Assembly: GCA_033439795.1 (NCBI GenBank)
Contig: JAUTDP010000004.1
Span: forward strand, 1,860,001-1,924,000
Source: Sordaria brevicollis
Taxonomy: Eukaryota; Ascomycota; Sordariomycetes; Sordariales; Sordariaceae
DNA: 64,000 bases
Reading direction: 5' to 3'
Below the pieces are notes generated by a model that was not told where the DNA came from, ran no database searches, and was given only the letters and a program-made list of their open reading frames with translations. Below are positions 1 through 11,800 of the stretch, piece after piece; the first letter of the stretch is position 1, and every line of letters begins with the position of its first letter. The position numbers and the translations under genes were made by a program.

Positions 1-1321
1 ATTATAGTAATTATTAATTAATTAATAAAAATATATTATTTTATCCTTTATAAAATTTTAATAACGGAGGAATTAACGGAATATTTTATCGATAGAATCT
101 ATAGCTTTTACGGTATACCTAATATTATTATTTCCGACTATAATATATAATTCATTTCGACGTTTTAAAAGACCCTATCTTTAAAATTAAAAGTAAATTT
201 AAAGCCTTCGTCCGCTTTCTACCCATTTACTAATAATTAAACCGAACGTATTAACGCCGAAATAAAATACTATTTAAAGATTTATATTAATTAAACCTAA
301 AATAATTAAATCGATTAATTATTAATCGCGGAATTTGCGGGAAATAATACCGCTTCTAAAATTACGAGAATATTCCCCTTCTTTATTAATTACGGCTTTA
401 ACCTATATATAAATATCGAACCGGCTACCCTTTACCCTTTCGAATTATCGAAAGTTTAAAAGGCTAAATTCTTTAAAATTTATAAAATAATAGAATAATT
501 CAAAACTATCTTCGATTTCGTAATAATTAAAATAAAATAAATATAATAATATTACAAGGATAATATTAATATTAAGAAATCGGATACCCTAGTTTATAAA
601 CTAAGCGATATAATTTTCTTTAATATTTAAAATCTTAAAATTAATCGCTCGTACGCCAAATTTACTCCGCTTTTCGAAGGCCCTTTTTTAATCGTTAAAA
701 TTAATACCCATTCTATTATTTTCAAACTATTAATTAATATAAAGTACGGACGGACTTTTAACGTAAATAAAATAAAGTTTTAATTACCGGCGGAATTATT
801 AAGTTAAATATAATAATAATAAAATATCCGCACTAATATAAAGAGGATTATACGCCGAACGAATAACGGCGAAGACTCTTTCGAATAAGATTTCGTAGAA
901 ATCGATAAATATAAAAAGGAGAAGGGTTATTAAATATATTATATTATTTAAATTCCCCTTTATAAATTTAATTAATAACTATATATTAATATAGTGATAT
1001 ATTTAAAAAAGGTTAAAAAATTCTACGAAAAATATCCCGACGCTTTAATACCGCTAAATTAGGCTAAAGCCGAAAGGAAAAGGCTTAGGGAGGAAATACG
1101 GAAATTAGAGGAATTAAAAATATTATTAGAAGAGGGGGATTCGCCGGCGGAGAATACGGAAACTCTAGCCGAAGAATAGAAGGAGGTAAGGAGGAGGTCG
1201 CTATAATTAAAAATTACTACGACTATAGAAACTTTTCGAAGTATAGCGATATATTTAATAAGGATTTCTATTATTTTATATAATAATAATTAACTATATA
1301 ACTTCTTTTAATTAGGGGTAG
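1..1321 (+). pseudogene. RIP-degraded Ty3/gypsy pol, integrase C-terminal half
   Basis: Translating the + strand and reading TAA/TAG as former CAA/CAG/TGG reveals a Ty3/gypsy integrase. At about 215-275 there is the block SAF(H)P.TDGQTERVN; at about 325-365 AEFAGNNTASK; at about 680-785 GPFLIVK...KYGRTFNVNKIKF, typical of the segment after the catalytic core. Many in-frame stops come from C-to-T changes at CpA, so the frame is dead. The window starts inside the element, so protease, reverse transcriptase and the 5' LTR lie outside. A glutamate/lysine-rich reading continues to about 1200. The family assignment rests on these motifs and on the LTR that follows. Confidence 0.8.
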
Positions 1322-1620
1322 TATTATAGGCTTAGCCTAATAATTATACGTAATTTAATTACGTACTTGTATTAAAGTTGTAATTACTATTAAAATAATT
1401 ATAACCTTATTCGGCTGGCCCGCCGCCGCGGTCGTATAGCGATACGGTCGCGGTCCCGGTTATATGACCACGCGCGCCCTACGCGCGCATGGTCTGTGTG
1501 CCGTGCCCTTATAAGGGCAGCCACCCGCGTATAGCTTCGCTCCCTTTCCTCTTTTCCTTCCTCGTGTAATATCGCATATCCTATTCTACCTACCTTGGTC
1601 GTGTTTACCCGTGATAAATA
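1322..1620 (+). repeat. Probable 3' LTR of the gypsy element
   Basis: A purine-rich tract (ATTAGGGGTAG, 1311-1321) precedes TATTATAGGCTTAGCC, which looks like a RIP-mutated TGTTAT... LTR start. The right part (about 1410-1615) is a GC-rich island that largely escaped RIP. It holds a TATA-like box inside a 16-bp perfect palindrome (1504-1519) followed by a CT-rich stretch, as expected of a U3/R promoter. It ends near GTGATAAATA, where TA may be a mutated terminal CA. With no second LTR in the window, both ends are estimates. Confidence 0.6.
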
Positions 1621-1639
1621 CTTAAATATTTATTTAAAT

Positions 1640-4600
1640 CTTTTATTTCCAAAGTCTTTTTATTATTATCTATTATAACCGGCCGTAGTAACTTTATAAA
1701 TATTTTTAATAGCTCCCTAAATTTCCTATACTCTAATACTCTAAATACCTTCGTTAATTTATCTATAAGCATTTCTTTTATTTCTAAATAATTAATTTTA
1801 AAGGTCTCCTTTTTAATAATCTCTTTTCAAAATTAATATCGATAAATATCGATATACTTCATTTTAATAATAAAGATAGGAATTTCCTTAATAAGTACTT
1901 TAATAATTTATTAATTATTATATTTTATAATAGGAATAAAGTCGTTAAGCAACTTTATACTTAGAGCTTTAATAAATCGGTTAATAAATAATATTTCTTT
2001 AATAACCTTTTCGATAATGTAAAATTCTATTTTTATTATTAACGTCGTAATAGCGGTCTATTTAATAATACCCTAATAAATAAATTTACCGTATAATTTA
2101 ATTATAAATCCTTAAAAATTCTTACGGTTTATTTTATTATCGGTAAATAAAGCGTTTAAAATTATTTCGAATTAGTTACTACTTTTATAATATAAATACT
2201 AATCCTTAATTATACGAAGGTAATAAATAACTTTTTTATTAGTATTATAATATTCTAAATTAAGATTGTAATTAAATCGAATTAATTAATTAATTAAAAA
2301 AATTATATTTAATCGCGTATTAATAGCGGCGTATAATATAGAGCCTATATTAATTTAATAGTCTCTAATTTTAATATAATTAATTAATTTATCGAAGGGT
2401 AATAATTCTTATTATTTTATTAATATTATAGTGGGTTTATAAGTAGATTTTAATAATTTATTAATTTTTTTAATATAGGCTTTTTAGAATAGCTAAATTT
2501 TTCCTACTTTACGGTTACGGATAACTTTAATACTTAAAAACTATTATAATTCTTTATTACCGGTTAATTAATATTTTAATTATAATAAATTAGTATATTC
2601 TTTAACCTAATCTTTATATTCCTTTAGGTAAATAAAAACGATATCGTTAATATAATATAATATAAATACTCTCTCCTTCTTTATAATATATAAATCCTTA
2701 AAAATAGTTTTAAATCCTATCCCCTTAAACATTCCATTCAATTCCCTTTATTATAATAAAAGGGTTCGTTAGAAGCTATAGAGCGTTTTTAGTAATTTAA
2801 GAACTTTTCCTTCTACTTAATATCCTAATAGTATACGTATATAAATTTCTTTATTAATTATAGCGTTTACAAAGGCGTTTATTGCATCCTACTAAATAAA
2901 TTCTATATTAAAATGAATTATTAGTACAACGATAATTCGGAAGGATTTTCCCGTTAAAGTAGAAATATAAATATTAGCGCCTATTTTATATTATTAATCT
3001 CCTCAGATTATTAGCCTAACCTTAACTTTATTTAAAGTATTATTTTTATTAAATTTATAGGTATATACTTATATATAATTAAGGATTTATTTCCCTTTAG
3101 TACGAGGGATATTTTAATCGATTTTAACCTAAATTCTTATATCCTTATAATTATTAAAGTAGGTTCGTTCTACCTTACGAAATTTTTTATTAAGAGGGTA
3201 ATTCTCGAAGTTGTAATAGTTCTTTAATACCCCTAGGAAGTTATAGCGGTATAAACTATTTAATTTACTATACTTAATTAATAACCATTATACCTCTACT
3301 TTTATAACCGTTCTAATAATTATTTTTATTATTAATTATAATAGTCTTTTTATTAAAAAGGTATTCTCTTATAATTTTAATTTTCGAAAATATTTATCAA
3401 TTATTTAATTTAATATAATACTTATATATAGGGCTACTACGTATAAAGGAGGGGTATTTAGTAGTATTAAATATAGATTTATAATAAAGTTAATAATTAT
3501 TTTATCCGGCCTTATAATTTCGTAGATATCCCCGGCCTTAATTTTTTAAGTAGTTTCTTATTAGGAATTTAAGGTTTCCTCTTCGAATATTATATTTAGA
3601 AGAGGTTCGACCTCGGTATCTTTTAAGTAGGGATTCGTTAATACCCCTTAATTTAGGTCCTATTTATTTATTTTATTTAACTTTTTAGCGAATTCTTTAA
3701 TAATTATTATTTTTAAAATTACTAGGTCCTCCTTAATATTAATCTCGTTGGGGGAAAATTTAATATATTCGTTAAATATTACGTTACGTATTTAAATAAT
3801 TTACTTTGTAACGGGGTTTTATATATAGTATATCGAAAAGGCGTTATATCCAATTAAATAACTAATTTACGCTCTAAAGAAATACTTTTAGCGATATTTT
3901 TCTTTCTTTTATACCGTACTAGTTATAGAATATATTTTACACTTATATATTCGAAGGTAATTAATATTTAATCGCCGTAATTTTTATTAATTATATTATT
4001 AAATAATATAAATATAGAAGCGTTCGTATAGGGATTTCCAATTATAAAAGTATCGAAGTAACCGGTTTAATAAATAAATTATTACGTATATAATTTCTAA
4101 TTATAAATCGATTGGAAATTTTAAATTATTTTTTATAGTATTATATTATTATTTTACTATACCCCTTAAATATTCTATTCTATTATTCTATTTTTAAATA
4201 TTAAGAATAGAAAGCTCGAATAATATTCCTCTTATTCCGAATTTAATTAATATTTCTCCTCGGTTAAATTTATTATTATATTTAAAGGCTTTAACCTTAA
4301 CGTTATATTAATATACTAGTATATTTACATAATTATATAAAATTGAAGTAATATTAATAAATATTTAATTCGAAAGGTAATAATCCTATATATATTTAAA
4401 TTATCAGTAAATAATAAATATAAAGTATTAATATCCGTTAATACCCTTATTAAATTCGAAGAAATTTATTATAAGGCGTTACCCTAATTTATATTTACGG
4501 TTTTAAAAGATTCGCTATATTTAATATCGCATTTTTACTATAGCGTAAATATCGTATTCGATTATTAATATCCCCTTTAAAAATACCGTAGAAAGGAAAT

Positions 4601-7000
4601 CGCTCGAAGGCTCTTTAGTCGAATTAAAGTTTATTACGATTATATTATCCGTATCCTTCTTTTTAATTAAGATACTTCGTAATCGTACCCTATCGACGTT
4701 TTATAAATATTCGAATACTTAGGGATTAGGGTAACCGAATTAGTAGTACTATATTTTAACGGTTTAAATCGACGATTTTTTTATATAGGAATTGATTTAA
4801 TATCGCCGTATTATAAATATTAATTTAGTAAATAATATAAATAAATATTCTAAGACTATTTAATTAAGAGTAGGTCTTTTCGCACATACCTTAATGTCGT
4901 TCCGCACATACCTCAAAAACTTCTTTTATTTTTTCCGCCCCGGAGTTTGGAAGTATACTACTAAATTTGGTATTAGAATTTTTCTTATTTTTTTCTCTAC
5001 TTTACAAAGAGTACAATTACTCTCCAAATGCTACGCAAACCCAAAAACCATATTATATTTCAATCTTTTCTTTTTTATTCTCAAGTTTTATTATAATAAT
5101 AGAACTTTAGCTATAGGGCCCGTGCACTTTTACATTTTGGCTAGAAAAATAGAGAAAGATGAATGAAAAATCCCAATATTCTTTTTATATTTTTACGGTT
5201 TCCTTTCCCTTAATTATAATTAGAAAAGTATTTCAAGGTATGTGCGGAACGACATTAAGGTATGTACGAAAAGACTCGCTCTTAATTAAAGATAGTATTT
5301 AAGGAATAGAAGAATAACCCGTTAATTTTCTTTAAATAATTATTTGGAGGTCGTTAATCCTAATAGAAACTTTACTTTCGTAATAGGAAAAGGGAGACGA
5401 AATTAATAGCGAAATTAAAGCAAAACGCGATTTCTTTTAACCGTAATTTTAAATTGCCTTTCTTACCTTTAATAACGACGTTAACCTCTTTAAAACCTTA
5501 AATTTCAATATAGGAGTTACCTACCTATAAATAGTTATTTAGATCGGTATAACGAAAATAATAGAAACGAATAATTTTATTAAATATATAGAGAGAATTC
5601 TTTAAATTTAAAATAATTAAATTTTTAAGGGGATATTCTTTTTATTTATTTCCGTTACCGATTTAGAAAATTACCCTATACTCTTCCCTAAAAAATTATA
5701 CAAATTTAAATTTTATTATTTTAATAACCTTTTTCCTAATAATTTTAATTTTCTTAATTAAATTAATATCCTTCGTAATATTAATTTTAATAGTTCGTAT
5801 AATAGAGGGATATAGCCTAAAAACTTTAAATTTAGCATTTAAATTTATATATTAATATTTTTTAAGAGAATAAAATCCTTTTTCGTATATTTTATATACG
5901 GAGAGCTCTTTACCTTTACCCTTTTTATTTTTCGAATTTTATTTTTTATACGTATTTTCGGAATTATTTAACGTTTATTTTCGTTTATTTACGTTACTTT
6001 TAGGCTTTTTATTTCTATTTTATTAACGAACGTCCTTATTATTAATTTTTTAATAATTATTAATTTTATTATCGTTATTAATATAATAATAAATTTAACC
6101 GTCGATTTCGATAATAAATGCCCTACGATTATTTTTACCCGCGGAGGTTATAATACTATAGCGACTATTTATACCCTACCTTTTAAAATCTTTATATATT
6201 TCTATATACTTTAAAATATTATTTTCTATTTTATTATTAAACTTCTATATTATATCGGTATAATTAAGTTGGACGATTTTAATAGTAGCGCGGAAGTCGT
6301 TATATTAAGATATAGCGTTTATATATTCCCCAATTCCCTTAGTAATATTATTATTTATAATTATAATTTAATTTTAGAATTAAATATTAAAATTAGTCGG
6401 TTCCTTTCGAAAAATTGCGATACTATTAATATAAACTTTACGGGTATTAACGAACTTATTGGTAATATTATATTGGGTTCTTTATTTAAAGAGGTTATAT
6501 TAAATTTAAATATCCTATTCTTCTTTTATAGCCGAATTTTAAAGTCCGTAATTAATTAAAGATTTTATTTAAATTCTTATAACTTTATCCCTAATTTCGA
6601 ATCTTAATCAATCCTTCTTCTTATTGGGGTAAATAATTTTAGCGTTATAATAGAATTAGAGATTATTTAAGTCTTCTTTAATAGGGATCTTATCGATTAA
6701 AATATTGTTTCGATAACGGTAAGGAACTTCGACGGTCTTTCTAACCTTATTTATCGTAGTACGAAGGAGACTGGCTTTAAGAAGACGTAATTTTTTATTA
6801 ATTATTTCGATACGGAGTTTAATAATTAATTTAAAAAGGAAATTACCGGGTTTAAGGTAGAAAAGCTCGTAGGGTACGTCGACTTCGCTTAGGAGCTAGG
6901 CTTTAATAATATTAAAATCGTATTTAATTTATAGCATCTCCTCTTAGCGGACCTAGTCGTCGCTATCGGTAAGGAAGGGGTTATTATTAATTATCTTATT
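1640..7000 (-). mobile_element. RIP-degraded Ty1/copia retrotransposon
   Basis: The - strand reads, right to left, as a copia polyprotein with many RIP stops. A zinc-knuckle-like segment lies at about 5850-5930 and a protease-like segment at about 5450-5700. GAG-pre-integrase is split: about 5300-5430 and about 4700-4850 (a FGHPNPRVFE-like motif). The integrase core is at about 4150-4500 (FTDD..., then a D...E region). The integrase tail is at about 3740-3960 (SYLIGYNAFSIY...RNVIFNEY). Reverse transcriptase is at about 2600-2930 (a DA.NAFVNA-like block, then YY(V)DDIVFIYLKEY). RNase H is at about 1920-2130 (GFIIKLYGK...E). This is the Ty1/copia domain order (integrase before RT). Gag would lie to the right, up to about 7000. 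I could not delimit the LTRs. The ORF-sized piece at 6269-6559 is a chance gap between stops. Confidence 0.8.
4868..5281. mobile_element. Non-autonomous inverted-repeat (hAT-like MITE) insertion
   Basis: Arms of about 46 bp (4868-4913 and 5236-5281) are inverted copies with four mismatches: a short GAG(TAG/CGA)GTC lead, then TTTTCG(C/T)ACATACC and a second CGCACATACCT copy, so each arm also holds an internal direct repeat. Both sides are flanked by TTAATTAA (4860-4867 and 5282-5289). Removing the element plus one 8-bp copy restores the host copia reading frame through GAG-pre-integrase, which supports an 8-bp target duplication as in hAT elements. The interior keeps CA/TG dinucleotides, unlike its surroundings. 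The 90-codon ORF starting in the left arm has no recognisable product. Confidence 0.75.
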
Positions 7001-7130
7001 AATTTGCTTTAAAAAAGACATTATAATAGTAATAATAATATTATTGTTATTATCGGTATTAATAATAATAGGTATATTAAATTATTAATTGTTAGATTGT
7101 ATAGGGGGATTAATTAATTCTTTATATTTG

Positions 7131-8802
7131 TGTATAACTGTGGAGAACAGGATTCTAGAGCTCTAGTCGGGGGAGCTGGGGGTATCCCTTATTTGCCAAG
7201 ACCTTCTGGGTGGCTGGCAGTGCTGACCAGCTGTATACTATTTTGGCCCAGAATACCACCCTGGAATCTGACACTACCAACTTCGGTGAGTCGGCCGCGC
7301 TTATCGACCTGCCTTCTCCTCACCATAGCCGAGCCCGGGGGAAGGACCTGAAGGAGACGATTGGAGGTGGTTTTGGAATCGTTTGAGTACCCCCGCAGAT
7401 TGTAGTTTCGAAGCTGGAAAGCGTCCTCTTTTCTTGCCACTCCAACGGTGTGTTCAGCAGCTGAGAGAGAGGACACAAAAGAAAAACAAGGTCGATGCTC
7501 ACGGTATCATCAACACCATTATATTCATACATCGTCGCGTGCTCACCCCGCCTGTGTTACCTCTGGGCCTTGCAAGAAGACATGGTACTTAAGTGTACTT
7601 GTTGTCTCGCATGACTACTTGACGGTCTTGTCTTGCCAACAGTCGGCCTCTGTTTGGCGATCTCCCCTCTACCGTCAAGCAGTTCAGCACGGCTTCTTTG
7701 CCTCCCTTGACTCCCAGCTGCGCCAGCCTAGGAGTCAATCCGAGAATAAGATTAACTGCGGTGTGGTCGCACAGCACAACCTGAAAGACGCATCTTCCCT
7801 CGTCCAACCCGTCTTTTCTTCACGATCCGAGCGGACCATTGGCTCGTTTTGCAACGCCAATTACAGCCAGGCGACGAATCTCATTCCAGCAAGGGGAAAA
7901 AAAAAGTTTGTGTCGGTCAACGGAGACGTTGTGGACAGAGAGACGGGGCGAGAGAACTAGAATCCCAAGAAACATATGTCTATCGATCAGAATAGTCTCT
8001 TGGATTCTGTTTGACTGGTGGTTTGTTCCTTCAAGCTAGTTGGAGAACGAGCTGATGGTGACTTCCTCTCCGGAGAGCAGCCTCTTTGCGCACCCTCTTC
8101 GAATCTCACCTTGCGACTTTCGCCGTTACTATTCACAACCGTTACTCGACACTAGCCTCCGCACATCGCCCACGAAAGCCTCATGAGTAGTAGTTCTTCA
8201 ACAATCCGAATCACTAGGCCCAACCGCCGATATGGCCGCCACTCAGGTTTCCACCTTCCGCGAGAGCTGGTCAACATGCAGCATGTATGATTCGGGTACG
8301 GTGCTTTGTCCAGCTGGGCTAACATGCTGTTATGGATGGAAAAGAGAGTTGGAAGAGACTGTGAGGAGTGAAGTGATAAGGTTGAGGTTGAGTATAGTTG
8401 CGCAACGCTGGGTAGAGTTGCGTGGTCTAAGAAGAGTGAGTTTTATATACCTTCAAACTTTCGTCCCAACCTTGCTGTTCTCGTTCTCGTCTTTACCTTA
8501 GTGGAACTGCCCCGGGGGATCGCCTCTAAAACACTGGCGTGCTTCCATGGTGGCAAGCGGGAAATGGGGGCCCTGGGGTGCTCCAAAACTCCACTGGCAC
8601 CTCCGCCCGCACGTTGCGTGGTGCTGCGCCGTCCATGCCTTGTGGGGATGCTTGACCCTTGTCCGCCCGCTCGATCTGGAAAGTCACCAGATCGTCTGGT
8701 CATTAGTTCGTCCGAACTCTAGTTTATATATGCTAACCGGGCGCGTCACAGCAAGCTGTAACGTCTCCCTCACGTTCCTATCCAGTCACCACGCTCGACG
8801 GA
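7131..8802 (+). other. Gene-free interval, likely 5' region of the giant gene
   Basis: Base composition switches abruptly from RIP-type AT-rich to normal near 7130. ORFs up to 170 codons occur on both strands, but they overlap each other and lack recognisable motifs. A GCTAAC...CACAG pair near 8731-8750 resembles an intron 3' end, so a spliced 5' leader is possible, but I found no donor that gives a convincing upstream coding exon. Confidence 0.5.
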
Positions 8803-11800
8803 ATGTCAAGACGATCCCGCCTCCCATCAGCATTGTACGCCCCACAAGAAGAGGACTCGGCATGGTCTTCTTATACTCCCCGCGACCCGACCGCAACCGC
8901 TCAGCGGGCGCAAAAGTCACAGATCCCTCGGAGCAGCCTCCCTAGACCTGTCTCTAGCAGTATTCCCCGACCGACTTCGACAATATCTCGACCCGATCCG
9001 AAGCGACGTGACAAAGACGAGGGCTCATATCCCGAATCGAGTCCATGGCCTTGGCTTGACCCCGACCAGGACGACAACTTCCGACAAGTGGGAAAGAAGA
9101 GCAAACAGAAGAAGAAAACCGGAGGAGGAGGAGGTGGTGGCGGCGGCGGTGCACAGCAGCCAAAGCAGCCGAATAACGAGGGTGGCGATGGCTCACAAAA
9201 GGAAGGCGCCGATGGTGGTGGTGACGACGGCAACTCCAACGGTGGCGATGCCAGCAACGGTGCTGGAGGAGGTCCAGGAAAGTCCGGCAACGGCGGAGAC
9301 AAAGGCGACGACGATAAAAAGGACGACAAGCCGAAGAAAGAAGCTGTTGACGATGAGGGCCAAAAGAAGGATGACGAAGAGAAGAAGGCCGAAAGTGCAA
9401 ATAAATCGCCGCTCGAGGATGACTGGAATCAAGCAACCAGCAAGATAAGGCAAAAAGCAAAGCGAGGCGATGTCATTGGTTCCGTCGCTGAAGATAAGCC
9501 TACCCCGCGGTTATTGGATGACAAGGCGAAGAGTCATGGCGACTCGGACAAATCCAATGGCGTGAATGAGGTCAAACTCGACACTGCAACCTCAATAAAC
9601 GCCAATCGCGTTTCTACAGACAACGCGTCCATCGACAACCGGTCTTCGAGTAATAGCAGGGTTGAAGAGAACAAGTCTTCTGGAGAGCGAACATCTTCAG
9701 ATAGCAAACCTACCGGCTTTCCCTGGAGCGCTCTTTGGGGTGGCGGTCTCAAATGGGGAGCGAGCAGTCACAAGGAACAGCCAAAGCCGCAGGTGAAGCA
9801 TGAAGACGAGCTCGAAAGCAATCCGTGGACCAAGTCTAAGAACACCAAGACTTTTCCAGGCTCTTTTGATGACGTTGAAGACACTAAGCCTGAGCCTGCT
9901 GTGACTGATTCGAAGTCTGAAAAGAAGCTCGATTCAGACGGGAAGGAACAAGATCGGGATGAAAGAGCGCGCCGTCAAAAAGAATTCAAAGACGACAAGG
10001 ACGACAAACCTAACGGCATGAATGGGAAGTATTCGGCAACCGCGAAGAAACAAGACAACGACGATGAGAAGTACCGCGCCGACAACATGTATGCCAAGGG
10101 GGTAAAGAAGGAGGAGCGCAAAGATGATCACGATGACGGCCTCACGAAGAAGAGCAAAAAGTCAAAGAACAGCACTAGCGCATGGGATGTGGAACCAGAC
10201 GCATGGCAAGAGCCAGGAGTGGAACCGAAAACAGAACCAAAGCCGGAGCTAACAAAAACCACTGAGCTCGAACCTGAGGACGACTTCTTCGAAAGCTTCC
10301 CTGCTGTGAAAAAGAAGAATGAGAAGATTTCGACGCGGCTGGGTCACTCCTCGAGGCTTGATTCATCATTCGGTCCAACGCTCAAGAAAGCAAATCCAGA
10401 CCCCTGGGAAGTCTTTGGCGCCAAGAAGAACAAGACGCGGGTCGGCGCCGCCGAAGAGCCTATGGTTAGGACACGGAAGGCCGATCCGGAACTATTACCG
10501 GCAAAACGATCATCTCCCATCCCCGAGCCCGAACCTGAGGTCGAGCCAGAAGACGATGAAAAGCTGGAGCCCATCCTGCCATACAAGCCGCCAACGGCAA
10601 AGGCTTGGTGGGATCAGCCCCCAGCTCCACCAAGCCCTGTGAAGAACAAAAAGAAGAAAGGTAAGTATGATGTTGCTGACGAACCTCCCAGGGAGCCAGA
10701 TCCGGAACCGGAACCTGTAGAAGAGCCCAAGGTTGAGACTGAAGCGCCAATGGAGGAGGACGATTTCTGGGCCAACTACGGTAAAGCGGCCTCCAGGAAG
10801 GACAAGAGGAAGAGCAAGAGAGCTGGACTTTCAGAAGAGCCGATACCCCCACCACCACCACCGCCGCCGCCTCCACCAGTAGAACCAGCTGAGACTTTCC
10901 CCTGGGATGATGTTCCCATCAAGAAGACCAAGAAGGGGAGAAGAGGTCTTGCAGAGCCTGAACCACCACCGCCACCTCCAGTCGAACCCGAACCGGTGGT
11001 CGAACCAGAGCCTGAGCCTGAGCCAACTGGTCCGCCTCCATTCCCTGAATCAGATGGAGAGGAGGAGAATCATGGTGGCTGGTTTTCATCTTTTCTCCAT
11101 AAGCCAGAGAAGAAGAAGAGCAGGCAAACATCTCCCATGCCTCCACCTCCAGAAGAGCCAGAACCGGAGCCTGAGCCAATCCAACCAGAACCAGAACCAG
11201 AGCCGGAACCGGAAAAGAAGGAAGAAGACAATCCCTGGGATTACCCTATCTCAAAGAAGGAGAAGAGAAAGAAGAAGAAGGCCAGTGAACCAGAACCACC
11301 ACCGCCGCCACCACCACCTCCTGAACCTCCAAAGAGATCCAAGTCTTCAAAGTACGGCAAGGACGATGAGTACGATTTCTGGAGTGCTTCAGCACCGAAG
11401 AGCAAGAGGGACAGGAAGGGCTATGTTGAACGTGTGCCATCCCCTGAGCCACCTGCCCCTGAGCAAGTGGAGGAGGTCATCTCTGAGCTGGAGGACCAGG
11501 AACCCGACTTTGATATGGAACCCGAGCCTGAAGCGCAACCTGAACCTGCTGCACTGTCGGATCGCGAAGACAAACTGTCGGACGACGGATGGGGCTACTC
11601 AAAGAGAGACAAGGACAAGAAGAAAAAGAAGGGCGTCGAACCGGAAGTCAAGTCAAAGAAGGAGTCCAGGTCAAGTCGGAAACCTGAACCAGAGCCAGAG
11701 CCTGACTCGAAACGGAAGAAAGCAAGAGACAGCATCTGGAGCTTGCCTACTGACCCAAAGAAGGACAAAAAGAAGAGAAGAGGTGATTTGGATGAAGACA

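Noticed and set aside
4894..5166. 90-codon ORF inside the inverted-repeat element
   Set aside because: Starts within the terminal repeat, Phe/Tyr-rich, no transposase motif.
6269..6559. 96-codon ORF in the RIPed block
   Set aside because: Asn/Ile-rich product of AT-rich degenerate DNA on the strand opposite copia. Chance absence of stops.
7448..7960. 170-codon + strand ORF before the giant gene
   Set aside because: No motif, overlaps comparable ORFs in other frames, erratic composition. More likely leader or intergenic.
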